From NCBI GenBank assembly GCA_016872875.1, contig VGYW01000041.1, positions 1-31,408 of the forward strand: a stretch of 31,408 nt of DNA, in the 5' to 3' direction. The first letter of the stretch is position 1. Each line of letters starts with the position of its first letter. Under the pieces are notes generated by a model. That model saw only the letters and a list, made by a program, of their open reading frames with translations. It made no database searches and had not been told where the DNA came from. The translations under genes and the position numbers were made by a program. The stretch is from Planctomycetota bacterium. GTDB taxonomy: Bacteria; Planctomycetota; PUPC01; DSUN01. Positions 15,526 through 23,408 of this stretch are shown one piece after another.

Positions 15526-18033
15526 CTATCGGAGCAGGACGAAGCAGGGCGTCTCGCGCTCGAGGGGGATGGCCACGCTTCCGTGCGCGGGCGCGAGGGA
15601 CTCTCGGCCGCCCATCAGGTCAAGGAGCGTCACGGGCTCGGCTGCGGGCAGGGCGGCCTTCGCGGCGGCGCCGATGCCCCACAGGGCGATGATGGCTCCC
15701 TTGCCCTCCGGGCCGGCGAAGCGGTAGGCGACGATGTTCGGCCCGAGGTCGAGTGGCTTCTCGACCCGCTTGCCCTTGAGCACCTGGGCGACGGTGGCGA
15801 AGGCGCGGTAGGCCGGCTTGGGGGTGAAGTCGCGCGTGACAATGCCCATGTTGTGCTCGAAGTTGAACGGGTCGGCGCCGTCGTTGCGGAAGTCGTACCA
15901 GGAGATGTTGGGGGCGGCGCCCGATGCGACGGCGTCTATGTAGGACCGGGCGATGAGCTTGGCCTGGTCGCGCTGGGAGTTCACGGCGAAGTCCTGGCCG
16001 ATGGCGTTGTGGGGGACGTGGGTCGCCCAGCCCATCTCGGTGATCCAGACGGGGCGCTTGACGAGTTCGGCGGTGCGCTGGAGGTCGGCGATGAAGGCAC
16101 CGTCGTCCAGCTTCGCGCGATAGGGGTGGATGGTGAGGATGTCGAACGGGGCGCCAAGCTCCATCGTCCGCTTGATGAAGTTGGCGTCTATGCCCGCGGT
16201 GGAGCAGCCGAGGACGAGCGCGTTGGGGTTCGCCTTCTTGATCGCGTCGTGGGCCTTCTTGAGGAGCTCGGCGTACATGTCCCGCGGGCCTTGCCAGAAG
16301 AAGATATTCGGCTCGTTCCACACCTCCCAGTGCTGGATTGTGTCGCGGTATCGTTCGGCGGCGGCGGCGGCATAGCGGCAGTAGTCCTCGATCCCCTCGG
16401 GCGTGTAGGGCTTGGTCCAGGTTGACCAGTAGCTGAGGAGGCCGTAGACGCTGATGCCGTGGCGGCGGGCCGCGGCGACCATTGCGTCGTAGAACGACCA
16501 GTCGAGCTTCCCCTTCTGCGGCTCGATGCGCGCCCAGTGGAACTCCTCGCGGCTCCACTTGACGCCTGCGTCCTGCGCCATTTGGGCGGCCCGCTCCATC
16601 TCCTTCAGGCTTGCAGGATCGCTGCTGTAGCGGTAGAGGTAGAGGCCCATGCCGAAGGGCGAGGCGGGGTCCAGCTCCACGCTGCCGTGGGGATCGATGG
16701 GCGCCACGTGATACGCCTGCGCCGGGGGCACAAGCTGGCCGGGGGCGTCGAGGGTGAACTCGGCCTCAAGAAAGCGGCGCTCGCCGCCCGGCGCCGGCAC
16801 GCTCACCTCGAGCAGCTCGCCGTTGGCGGGGAGCGTGATCTTCTTCGTGCCTTGCGCGAGGGCCTTGCCGGCCCAGTCGCGGACGACGTGGCTCAGCGTG
16901 GCCCTGGCCGGCTCGGGCGACAGGCTGCGGGCTCTTGCGACGAAGGCCGAACCTCTCTTCTCGGCCATGAGGACGCACGAGCGGTTCGGCTCGCACGCCG
17001 TCCTCACGCGAATCTCGACCAGCTCCAGCTCCACGATGTCCTTCTTCTCCGCCGCGTCGAAGGTGATGCCGCCGATGCGGAGCGGGCCGTGGAGCTTGCC
17101 GTCGTTCTCCCCGCCGAACCATCGCCAGCCCTCGCCGGGCGGGGCGGGGACGGCGAGCTCGCTCTCCGCTTCTCCCGCGAACTCGCCAATGGTCTTCTCG
17201 AAGCTCATGAAGTGCGTGGGGAGGCGGAGCCGCACGGGGTGGCCTGGCGCTTTGCCGCGCACGCGGATGCGAAGCTCCTGGGGCAGGCCGAGGAGCGACG
17301 TGTCGGGCGGCCAGACGACGATGTTCGAGGCGCCCTGCGAGAAGTCGAGGCGCAGCCTCCGCCCGTCGAGCCGCGTCGTGCCGCCCGGACCGGCGGCGTG
17401 GCAGCGCCAGCCCTCGTCGGGAGCGAATCGCGCCACCACGATGTCGGACGTGACCATGCCTGCTCCTTTCCCCGGCTTGCCCTCGATGAGGCGGATGTCG
17501 TCGAGCCACAGCTCGCCCTGGGGCGCAGCCGTGTTGTCCACGAGGAAGGCGACCTGTTTCGGCGGGCCGTGGACCACCCCGTCGTTCGCCCCGCCCCAGT
17601 GGCCCGTCCAGCCCGACATTGCGATGAATGCCTCGGCCCATTCGCCCTCGCGCGCCTGGAAGGGCCGCTGAAGGGTCTGGCCCGTCTGGTCGGTGTAGCG
17701 AAAGGTCAGGCGATTTCCGCGCGCCTGCTTGACGGCGAGGCGGACGGCAGCGATGTCGGGCGCCTTGTCGAGGCGCAGGATGGCGGCCACGTAGCTCCCG
17801 CCGCCCGTGAAGTCGAAGGCGAGGCGTCCGCCCCAGCGTCCGCCTCGTGCCGCCTCGCGTGCCCGCTCGAAGCGCCCGCGCGCCCCTGGGAACTCCGCCC
17901 CATTGGAGAACGCCCAGCGCCCCTCGGCCCACGTCGCGTCGAAGTCCTCGGCCTGCATCGCCAGCTCCGCTGGCCCCAAGCTGGCGCACCCCGCCACGAG
18001 GCAGACGGCCAGACCCACCCACGGCTTGTCCAT
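15526..18033 (-). CDS. Clan-A glycoside hydrolase lipoprotein (GH39/GH5-like) with N-terminal jelly-roll domains
   Basis: Predicted surface or periplasmic retaining glycosidase. The 835-residue product has a signal peptide with lipobox VAGC (Cys 16). Residues about 25-180 and 195-345 look like two beta-sandwich, carbohydrate-binding-type domains; each contains a similar block near its end (GWTGHWGGANDGVVHGPPKQVAFLVD and GWRWFGGENDGKLHGPLRIGGITFD), so they may be an internal duplication. A linker domain covers about 350-440. A TIM barrel spans about 470-760: GVKWSREEFHWARIEPQKG, HWEVWNEPN with acid/base Glu about 574 and VWITEMGWATH with nucleophile Glu about 666. The C-terminus is a small beta domain. 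ATG at 18033 has GAGGAG upstream. The glycan substrate is unknown. Confidence 0.9.
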   Translation of the reverse strand: MDKPWVGLAVCLVAGCASLGPAELAMQAEDFDATWAEGRWAFSNGAEFPGARGRFERAREAARGGRWGGRLAFDFTGGGSYVAAILRLDKAPDIAAVRLAVKQARGNRLTFRYTDQTGQTLQRPFQAREGEWAEAFIAMSGWTGHWGGANDGVVHGPPKQVAFLVDNTAAPQGELWLDDIRLIEGKPGKGAGMVTSDIVVARFAPDEGWRCHAAGPGGTTRLDGRRLRLDFSQGASNIVVWPPDTSLLGLPQELRIRVRGKAPGHPVRLRLPTHFMSFEKTIGEFAGEAESELAVPAPPGEGWRWFGGENDGKLHGPLRIGGITFDAAEKKDIVELELVEIRVRTACEPNRSCVLMAEKRGSAFVARARSLSPEPARATLSHVVRDWAGKALAQGTKKITLPANGELLEVSVPAPGGERRFLEAEFTLDAPGQLVPPAQAYHVAPIDPHGSVELDPASPFGMGLYLYRYSSDPASLKEMERAAQMAQDAGVKWSREEFHWARIEPQKGKLDWSFYDAMVAAARRHGISVYGLLSYWSTWTKPYTPEGIEDYCRYAAAAAERYRDTIQHWEVWNEPNIFFWQGPRDMYAELLKKAHDAIKKANPNALVLGCSTAGIDANFIKRTMELGAPFDILTIHPYRAKLDDGAFIADLQRTAELVKRPVWITEMGWATHVPHNAIGQDFAVNSQRDQAKLIARSYIDAVASGAAPNISWYDFRNDGADPFNFEHNMGIVTRDFTPKPAYRAFATVAQVLKGKRVEKPLDLGPNIVAYRFAGPEGKGAIIALWGIGAAAKAALPAAEPVTLLDLMGGRESLAPAHGSVAIPLERETPCFVLLR

Positions 18034-18071
18034 GCTCCATCTCCTCGCACCAGTGGCCCGCGCTCGCCCCC

Positions 18072-18100
18072 ACCATACCTGGCGAAGCTCAGGCCGTCAA
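18072..18100 (-). promoter_or_regulatory. Sigma70-like promoter for the glycoside hydrolase
   Basis: On the minus strand TTGACG (18095-18100) and TATGGT (18072-18077) are 17 bases apart. It is back to back with the phosphatase promoter, 42 nt away. Confidence 0.55.
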
Positions 18101-18141
18101 GCCACTCTCCTCCCTGAGCTTGGCCCCCAGGCCATGCCCAC

Positions 18142-18171
18142 TTGACCGGACCGCGTGGGTGAAGGTATAAT
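18142..18171 (+). promoter_or_regulatory. Sigma70-like promoter for the SpoIIE-type phosphatase
   Basis: TTGACC (18142-18147) and a perfect TATAAT (18166-18171) are 18 bases apart. Transcription would start near 18178, after the first in-frame GTG (18155), so translation more likely begins at the GTG at 18227. Confidence 0.65.
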
Positions 18172-18226
18172 AGGGGAAACGGAGGCGGGGTGGGCCACGA
18201 GGCGGGCAAGGTCTGAGGGTCCTCAA

Positions 18227-19210
18227 GTGGGAAGAAAGTCGGCAGAGGGACTGTCGTTCGAGGAGCTCCAGCGCGAGCTGCGCTCGTATCTCGCCGAGGT
18301 AGCGGGCGACGCGGAGGTCACAAAGACGATCAGGGAGCTCCAGTCGGCCCAGGCGCGGGTCCAGAAGACCAGCACGCCGGAGTCCGCCGGCCTGAGCGCT
18401 CCTGCGACCCATCCGCCTAGCGACACGCTTATCAAGCCGCCGAAGGACGACTTCAAGCGGGCGCAGACGGTGGTGAACAAGCTGCTGCCGTCCGAGGCGC
18501 CCAAGCTGCCGGGCCTGGACATCGCGCTCTACAACCGCTCGTGCCACGAGGTGGGGGGCGACTACTTCGACTTCATCAGCCTGGCGCAGGACCGGGTGGC
18601 GCTTGCGATAGCGGACGTGGCCGGCAAGGGCTTCTCGGCTGCCATTGTGGCCGCCATGCTCCGCGAGGTGCTCCACATCATGGCCGCCAGGGAGCCCACC
18701 GCCGTCAAGGCCGTGGCCACGACCAATCGCCTCCTCAAGCCCGACATGCCGCCCGGCATGTTCGTCACCATGCTCTACGCCGTCATCAGCCCCGCCGGGC
18801 GCGAGATGACGCTGGTGAACGCCGGGCACTGCCCGCCGATCATCTGGCGCCCGCGGCTCACCGGCGCGCGCGTGCTCGACCTCCGAGGCCCGGCCATCGG
18901 CCTCATGGAGCCCGACAAGTTCGAGGCGGGCATCCAGCAGAAGACCCTGCCCCTCGAGCCAGGGGATTGCCTCTGCTTCTTCACCGACGGCGTGTCCGAG
19001 GCGAAGGACCTCCTCGGCGAGGAGTTCGGCGGCCAGCGCCTGGCCCAGGCCCTCCGTGACCACGCCTCCGAGCCCGCCCAGAAGATCGTTGACGCCATCC
19101 GAGCAGCCGTTGACGACCACACCAAGGGCGCCCCGCAGCACGACGACATCACCCTCATCGTCGTCCGCGCGCTCCCCGACAACGGGGCCATTCAGCCGAA
19201 GGCAGGGTGA
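18227..19210 (+). CDS. SpoIIE/RsbU-type PP2C serine phosphatase
   Basis: Metal-dependent Ser/Thr phosphatase of the type that dephosphorylates anti-anti-sigma factors in partner-switching pathways. The 327-residue product has an N-terminal helical segment (about 8-40, LSFEELQRELRSYLAEV), a Pro-rich linker, then a SpoIIE domain from about residue 80. Metal motifs are visible: CHEVGGDYFDF, LAIADVAGKGFSAA, FVTMLYAVISPAGREMTLVNAGHCPP, CFFTDGVSEA and HDDITLIVV. No sensor or membrane segment is seen. The start follows from the promoter; a longer frame from 18155 is open. No anti-sigma or STAS gene is adjacent, although an RsbW-like ATPase domain occurs at 30266. Confidence 0.92.
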   Translation: MGRKSAEGLSFEELQRELRSYLAEVAGDAEVTKTIRELQSAQARVQKTSTPESAGLSAPATHPPSDTLIKPPKDDFKRAQTVVNKLLPSEAPKLPGLDIALYNRSCHEVGGDYFDFISLAQDRVALAIADVAGKGFSAAIVAAMLREVLHIMAAREPTAVKAVATTNRLLKPDMPPGMFVTMLYAVISPAGREMTLVNAGHCPPIIWRPRLTGARVLDLRGPAIGLMEPDKFEAGIQQKTLPLEPGDCLCFFTDGVSEAKDLLGEEFGGQRLAQALRDHASEPAQKIVDAIRAAVDDHTKGAPQHDDITLIVVRALPDNGAIQPKAG

Positions 19211-19254
19211 GCCCGCGCGCAGCGCCCGGAACCGCATCGGGCGCGGGGCCCATT

Positions 19255-19456
19255 CCCATAACCCATTGGCCGCCACAATGTTATGAATCGAGCGGCGGCC
19301 CTCAGCCCATCCTTGCCCGCGCGACGCCCATTGTGTGTCAATGCCTGCTCTTTCCGCACCTGATACACAATGGCGCGCAGGCCCAAAACCGCCCCCGGAC
19401 GCCCTTCCACCCATTGTGTGTCAATCCCCCCTCTCCCAGGGTTGACACACAATGGG
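19255..19456. repeat. Cluster of three CCATTGTGTGTCAA hairpins (family M)
   Basis: The gap between the phosphatase and the DUF3568 gene holds three stem-loops. Motif CATAACCCATTG faces CAATGTTATG (19257-19287). CCATTGTGTGTCAA faces TGATACACAATGG (19328-19374). CCATTGTGTGTCAA faces a perfect TTGACACACAATGG (19411-19455). I see no gene in 19211-19603. Confidence 0.8.
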
Positions 19457-19603
19457 AGAACCCCGCGCCATGCCTGCCCTCGGGCCGGCGGCGTGAGCGG
19501 ACGCCGCCCCCCCTGGTGAACGCTCCGCGCCATCCGCCCAATCCGTAATCTGGAATCTGGGATCTGGGATGTGGAATCCCGCCGCCGCCCTGCGGCAGGG
19601 GGG

Positions 19604-20002
19604 TCAGAGGTGCTTCTTCATCTGCTCGAAGAGGCGCATCGAGAGCGGATGGTCGCCCCAGAAGCCCACGCGGATGCGCACCTGGGTCTCCTTCTCCCCC
19701 AGCGCCTTCGTCTCCACCACCACGCGGCGCCCGTCGGGCATCGTGGCATCCACCATGCCTGACTTTGCGGCCTTGAGCGAGTCATCCTCCAGCGTCGCCT
19801 TGAGGTCGCCCAGGGCGGACTTCGCCGCCCTGTGCACCCGCTCGATCGGCTCGGGGATATTGCCGCGCAGCCAGCCGCTCTGCCACACGAGCGCCCCGGC
19901 GCCCACCGCGGCCCCGGCCCCGAAGAGCGCCGCAGGGCAGCCCGCCGTCGCAAACGGAAGGGCCAGAGCAGCCACTAGCCCGAGAGTCGCGCGCAGCTTC
20001 AT
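19604..20002 (-). CDS. DUF3568-family lipoprotein
   Basis: Small predicted lipoprotein of the DUF3568 family; role unknown. The 132-residue product has signal MKLRATLGLVAALALPFATAGC with lipobox Cys about 22. A Gly/Ala-rich segment (ALFGAGAAVGAGALVWQSGWLRG) follows, then EPIERVHRAAKSALGDLKATLEDDSLKAAKSGMVDATMPDGRRVVVETKALGEKETQVRIRVGFWGD, a basic helix-strand pattern typical of DUF3568, and the end DHPLSMRLFEQMKKHL. The start ATG has AGGAGG 8 nt upstream, so the longer open frame to 20062 is not used. A promoter lies upstream. Confidence 0.85.
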   Translation of the reverse strand: MKLRATLGLVAALALPFATAGCPAALFGAGAAVGAGALVWQSGWLRGNIPEPIERVHRAAKSALGDLKATLEDDSLKAAKSGMVDATMPDGRRVVVETKALGEKETQVRIRVGFWGDHPLSMRLFEQMKKHL

Positions 20003-20044
20003 GTCTCGATGCCTCCTGGCGGCCGGGGATGCCGCCGACACCAT

Positions 20045-20072
20045 ATTGTACACGACTGGCACGATAACTCAA
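20045..20072 (-). promoter_or_regulatory. Sigma70-like promoter for the DUF3568 lipoprotein
   Basis: On the minus strand TTGAGT (20067-20072) and TACAAT (20045-20050) are 16 bases apart, followed by a 37-nt leader with an AGGAGG site. Confidence 0.55.
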
Positions 20073-20090
20073 GCGGGAACTGAAAATAAT

Positions 20091-20289
20091 CCCATCTTCA
20101 ACATGGGCGCCCCCGACTTCCACTGGACCGGCAACGAGAGCGGCGTCGCCCGCCTCCACAATCGGAGCGCCGTGGACGTGCCGCAGGTGCCCGTGATGAT
20201 TGCGGAGTTGAACAACTCCGCAATCCATCGCTGGCTCCCCGCCGAGTGCGCCTGCATGATGCGCTTGCGCAACTGGTTCTACGAGGAGG
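20091..20289 (+). pseudogene. Decayed alpha-L-fucosidase (GH29)-like fragment
   Basis: One frame reads IFNMGAPDFHWTGNESGVA, then the family-L palindrome, then WLPAECACMMRLRNWFYEE. Both pieces resemble parts of the GH29 barrel found in that order: the WxGNExG segment and the WLPAEC-x2-MxRxRxWFY segment. The intervening sequence is far too short, there is no start codon or catalytic core, and the frame drifts into low-complexity peptide afterwards. I therefore read it as a relic. The following DNA to about 20500 may be more debris (a frame with DRPATLRAVELHNSTGLAH) but cannot be placed. The recognition is from memory of the family and is not certain. Confidence 0.42.
20199..20224. repeat. ATTGCGGAGTTG palindrome inside the GH29 relic (family L, copy 2)
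   Basis: Arms ATTGCGGAGTTG and CAACTCCGCAAT with an AA loop. It sits exactly between the two fucosidase-like fragments. Confidence 0.75.
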
Positions 20290-20520
20290 CCGCAACATCG
20301 CCCACAGAGCCATCGTCCGCGTCCCCCTCGCCGCCGCGCCTTGCACCCGCCCCGCCGGCGCCGGCAACGCAGCCCACGGGGATTCTCGGACAGGCGCCTA
20401 GATCACCGAATCCGACCGGCCTGCCACCCTCCGCGCCGTCGAACTGCACAACTCCACCGGCCTCGCGCACCAGCACTGAGGCTGGCGAGGTCCCGTCCAT
20501 CGCTTGTGCGGGCGTGGGGC

Positions 20521-20566
20521 GTTGTGGAGTGCGGTGACCTGTCACCGCTTTGGTTCCCAGCAAACC
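20521..20566. repeat. Partial TGGAGTGCGG element (family I, copy 4)
   Basis: GTTGTGGAGTGCGGTGACCTGTCACCGCTTTGGTTCCCAG aligns with the start of family I. The stem is GCGGTGAC-CT-GTCACCGC, which differs from copy 1 on both arms in compensating positions. Confidence 0.75.
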
Positions 20567-20631
20567 GGGCGAACAGCAGAAGGCCCCGTGGCGTTCTCCG
20601 TGGCCCCGCCGCAGGCGAGAGCGCGGGCGCC

Positions 20632-20663
20632 GTTGCGGGCCGGGGGCGGCCCGCCTACAATGG
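20632..20663 (+). promoter_or_regulatory. Promoter-like hairpin repeat upstream of the phytase (family N, copy 1)
   Basis: TTGCGG (20633-20638) and TACAAT (20656-20661) are separated by 17 bases made of a GGGCCGGGGGCGGCCC stem. Essentially the same unit is at 23304-23335. It ends 34 nt before the phytase ATG. It may be a mobile promoter; TTGCGG is a weak -35. Confidence 0.45.
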
Positions 20664-20696
20664 GTAAGTGGGCAGCGCTGTGAGGAAGGCGCCAAC

Positions 20697-21800
20697 ATGG
20701 TGTCAGCGGTCCGCTTTCGCGTTCTGGGCATCCTGACTTTCGCGGGCATCACGCTCCTGGCAGCCAAGGGCCTGCCGGCCGAGGCCGACATCGTGCGGCC
20801 CGAAGCGAAGCTGGCGACCGACCCCATGCCCCACAAGGGTGATGCGGCCGATGACCCCGCCGTCTGGCTCCACCCGACCGACCCCGCGAGGAGCCTGATC
20901 CTCGGAACCAATAAGCAGGGCGCCCTGCACGTCTACGGCATGGACGGCAAGGAACGCCAGCGCGTCTCGGACGGCTGCCGCCCGAACAACGTGGATGTGC
21001 TCTATGGCTTCAGGCTGGGCGACCGAACCGTGGACCTCGCTGTGGCGTCCACGCGAGCGCCAAAGTCCACGGGCGTGAAGGTCTGGCGGATAGACCCCGA
21101 GACCTGCACGCTGGCTGATGCGACGGCCGGCGGCACGCTCCGCGTGTTTGGCGGCGGGACGCCCTACGGCGTCTGCACCTACCGCAGCGCGAAGACGGGC
21201 AAGGCATACTTCTTCGCCGTGGACAAGGCGGGCCGCATCGAGCAGCACGAGCTTCACGACGCCGGCTCCGGCACGGCCAGGTCGGTCAAGGTCCGCGACC
21301 TCAAGCTCTCATCGGTCCTCGAGGGCTGCGTGGCCGACGACGAGCTGGGCTTCCTCTACGTGGGCGAGGAGGCCGTGGGCATCTGGAAGTTCGCCGCCGA
21401 GCCCGACGGCGGCGACCGCCCGACCCGCGTGGCCAAAGTCGGCGAGCACGGCCTCACCCGCGACGTCGAGGGCCTGGCCCTCTACTGCGCCGCGGGCGGA
21501 AAGGGCTACCTCATCGCCTCAAGCCAGGGCAGCGACACCTTCATCGTCTACACCCGCGAGGGCGACAACCGCTACGTCCTCACCATTGACCCGAAGGAGG
21601 GGCGGATTGACGACGTGAGCGACACTGACGGCATCGCCGTGACCAACCGCCCCACGACCGCCCAGTTCCCCGCCGGCTTCCTCATCGTGCAGGACGGACG
21701 CCACAGGGACGGGAACCAGAACTTCAAGCTCTACGACTGGCGCGACATCGCCGGCTCCCGCCTGCTGGTTGACACGGAGTGGAGCCCGCGAGGGCGATAG
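20697..21800 (+). CDS. Secreted beta-propeller phytase-like protein
   Basis: Predicted secreted phosphatase of the beta-propeller phytase (BPP, 3-phytase) family, which releases phosphate from myo-inositol hexakisphosphate with calcium. The 367-residue product has an N-terminal signal (VLGILTFAGITLLAAKGLPAEA) without a lipobox. Family blocks follow: DAADDPAVWLHPTDPARSLILGTNKQGALHVYGMDGKE, RPNNVDVLYGF, GTPYGVCTYRS, LEGCVADDELGFLYVGEEAVGIWKF, DVEGLALYCAAGGKGYLIASSQGSDTFIVYTR and DVSDTDGIAVTN. Acidic residues (DDPAVW, ADDELG, DVEGL) match the calcium and phosphate sites of the family. ATG at 20697 has GAGGAAGG upstream. The real substrate is untested. Confidence 0.9.
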   Translation: MVSAVRFRVLGILTFAGITLLAAKGLPAEADIVRPEAKLATDPMPHKGDAADDPAVWLHPTDPARSLILGTNKQGALHVYGMDGKERQRVSDGCRPNNVDVLYGFRLGDRTVDLAVASTRAPKSTGVKVWRIDPETCTLADATAGGTLRVFGGGTPYGVCTYRSAKTGKAYFFAVDKAGRIEQHELHDAGSGTARSVKVRDLKLSSVLEGCVADDELGFLYVGEEAVGIWKFAAEPDGGDRPTRVAKVGEHGLTRDVEGLALYCAAGGKGYLIASSQGSDTFIVYTREGDNRYVLTIDPKEGRIDDVSDTDGIAVTNRPTTAQFPAGFLIVQDGRHRDGNQNFKLYDWRDIAGSRLLVDTEWSPRGR

Positions 21801-21828
21801 GCTCATCTCGGCGCTGGCGGCGGCTTGA

Positions 21829-21857
21829 TTGTCAGGCCCGACGCGCTGTGGTATAAT
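21829..21857 (+). promoter_or_regulatory. Sigma70-like promoter for the CopG-like gene
   Basis: TTGTCA (21829-21834) and a perfect TATAAT (21852-21857) are 17 bases apart, about 70 nt before the ATG at 21929. Confidence 0.6.
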
Positions 21858-21928
21858 CCCCATAGAAAGGACGGGCGGGGCAGTGAAACCAATCCGGTGC
21901 CACGCCGCGAACAGGAGGATGAGGCAAC

Positions 21929-22240
21929 ATGGGCTTGACTAGAAAGAAGATCGTCTCGCCTCCGCCTCCGGAGAGCGCCTCCGACAAGGCCAAGGCCGCC
22001 TATTACGAGCAGCAGGATCCGGTGGACCTTCTTGACGCGGGCTACCTCGAAGAGGACGGCATCTTCGAGGGTGACAAGCGCATCGTGGACCTCCGGCCGG
22101 AGCGCGGCCTCGTTGCCATCCCCGTGGACGAACGGGTGGCGCGCAGGCTCTGCCGCGTAGCCCGCCGTTCCGGTTGCACCCCCTCCGACCTCGCCACCCG
22201 CTGGCTTGCCGAGTCCCTTGGATCCAAACCGCAGCCCTAA
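21929..22240 (+). CDS. CopG-like (ribbon-helix-helix) antitoxin-type protein
   Basis: Likely small DNA-binding protein of the CopG antitoxin type. The 103-residue product has a central DKAKAAYYEQQDPVDLLDAGYLEED segment resembling the acidic N-terminal part of that family. The C-terminal block VAIPVDERVARRLCRVARRSGCTPSDLATRWLAESL fits a ribbon-helix-helix: a strand followed by two helices. ATG at 21929 is preceded by ACAGGAGGATG. No RelE or BrnT-like toxin is visible upstream. The next gene, 89 nt downstream, is a DUF2442 protein, so the pair may act together but that is inference. Confidence 0.6.
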   Translation: MGLTRKKIVSPPPPESASDKAKAAYYEQQDPVDLLDAGYLEEDGIFEGDKRIVDLRPERGLVAIPVDERVARRLCRVARRSGCTPSDLATRWLAESLGSKPQP

Positions 22241-22329
22241 CCGAGAGCGCGCGCAAGGCCATCATGGACAACTGGTATCCCGCCCGACGCCGCGCCCCAC
22301 TGGCCTACACTGCGGGATTGGAGTGAGCA

Positions 22330-22602
22330 ATGATCCTCCACGTCGTCGAAGCACGCTACGAGCACGATTACGTCGTGAGGGTGAAGTTCAACGATGGCGC
22401 CGAGGGCCTTGTGGACCTCGCCGACGAGCTCTACGGCGAGATGTTCGAGCCGCTCCGAGACCCTGCCCGATTCAGGGCCTTCCGCGTGGACCCCGAGCTG
22501 GAGACCATCGTGTGGGACAACGGTGCGGACCTTGCCCCCGAGTTTCTCCACGAGCGACTGATGGTGCCCGCCGAGGCTGCCGGCGTCGCGGACGAGCCGT
22601 AG
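22330..22602 (+). CDS. DUF2442 domain protein
   Basis: Small protein of the DUF2442 family, function unknown; relatives often sit beside small toxin-antitoxin-like genes. The 90-residue product shows the family pattern: HVVEARYEHDYVVRVKFNDGAEGLVDLADEL, then FEPLRDPARFRAFRVDPELETIVWDNGADLAPEFLHERL, which includes the characteristic VxWxNGADLxPE motif. The ATG at 22330 follows GGAGTGAGCA. It shares strand with the CopG-like gene and the SUFU-domain gene and may be co-transcribed with them. Confidence 0.85.
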   Translation: MILHVVEARYEHDYVVRVKFNDGAEGLVDLADELYGEMFEPLRDPARFRAFRVDPELETIVWDNGADLAPEFLHERLMVPAEAAGVADEP

Positions 22603-22633
22603 CGCTGCGGCCCGCGAGTGGAGGAGGCGGTTC

Positions 22634-23230
22634 ATGATCGATAGGGGGAAGCCGAGCGGTGCGTGGCGGCGCTGGATGGACGCGCGCATTGCAGCCATCG
22701 AGAGTGTTCTGGGCAAGAGAGACGAATGCGTAGGGCACGCTGTCATTCCTTTCGCCTTTGGTCCCGAGATTGGTGGGGGAGCGGACGTCCTTCACTTTCG
22801 GCACCATGTTGATGGGGTGGTCTCGGTCACTTGCGACCTGATCGGGTGCGAACAGCTTGGCTGCCGCCCTCAGATACCCAACGCCCAAGGCAACTACGAA
22901 CTGATGATCTGCCACCGCGGCGATGACGAGTGCGGGCCGAACATCATCTCGCGGTTGGCCAACTATACCCTTGACGCTGCCCTGAATCCCGGGGAGACGA
23001 TGGACATTGGCCCTGCTGCTCCCGACGGTTCAACGATCACGGCTTTTCTGTTCCTCGACTACGCGCGTTTCCGGGTGCGAGGGCGGGATGCCGGGCTCCT
23101 CCTATGCCTCGGGATCACTGCGAAGGAACTCGACGAGTGTCAAGCCGGCAAGCGGCGCCGACTGTTGATTGCCCTGAAGGACAAGGGCATCTACCCATTT
23201 ACAGATTGGTCCAGGCAAGCCGCCCTGTGA
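22634..23230 (+). CDS. Suppressor-of-fused (SUFU) domain protein
   Basis: Predicted SUFU-superfamily protein. In bacteria these are often immunity proteins of polymorphic toxins, or orphan accessory proteins. The 198-residue product shows [54 protein letters not shown], a hydrophobic [15 protein letters not shown], and the end [42 protein letters not shown], close to the SUFU C-terminal GITxxEL ... GxxPxTD pattern. No secretion signal is seen. GGAGGAGG precedes ATG at 22634. There is no obvious toxin gene next to it, so a role in immunity is only a possibility. Confidence 0.75.
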   Translation: MIDRGKPSGAWRRWMDARIAAIESVLGKRDECVGHAVIPFAFGPEIGGGADVLHFRHHVDGVVSVTCDLIGCEQLGCRPQIPNAQGNYELMICHRGDDECGPNIISRLANYTLDAALNPGETMDIGPAAPDGSTITAFLFLDYARFRVRGRDAGLLLCLGITAKELDECQAGKRRRLLIALKDKGIYPFTDWSRQAAL

Positions 23231-23303
23231 ACGGGCATGCACGCCTTCCGATAGGGGGCCACTCCCTCCTGACGGCAGTGGACCTATCGGGGGGGACGGC
23301 CAG

Positions 23304-23335
23304 GTTGCGGGCCGGGGAGGGCCCGCCTACAATAG
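23304..23335 (+). promoter_or_regulatory. Promoter-like hairpin repeat upstream of the FAD pseudogene (family N, copy 2)
   Basis: TTGCGG (23305-23310) and TACAAT (23328-23333) are separated by 17 bases with a GGGCCGGGGAGGGCCC stem. It lies 74 nt before the FAD-oxidoreductase ATG, in the same orientation as copy 1 at 20632. Confidence 0.45.
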
Positions 23336-23408
23336 TGGCCTCGGTGCTTTGTGCCTGTATGCGGGGCGTGCCTGCCCGGCGAACTCGTCGGAGAGAAAGG
23401 AGGGAGCC

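Noticed and set aside
18155..18226. Earlier GTG start for the SpoIIE-type phosphatase
   Set aside because: The -10 box TATAAT overlaps this stretch, so it should not be in the transcript.
19255..19456. CRISPR-like array in the CCATTGTGTGTCAA cluster
   Set aside because: Motifs alternate in orientation, spacing is irregular and there are no cas genes; it is a group of stem-loops.
22241..22329. Possible third copy of promoter-like repeat N (GGCCTACACTGCGGG)
   Set aside because: It lacks the stem and the TACAAT box, so similarity is limited to a few bases.
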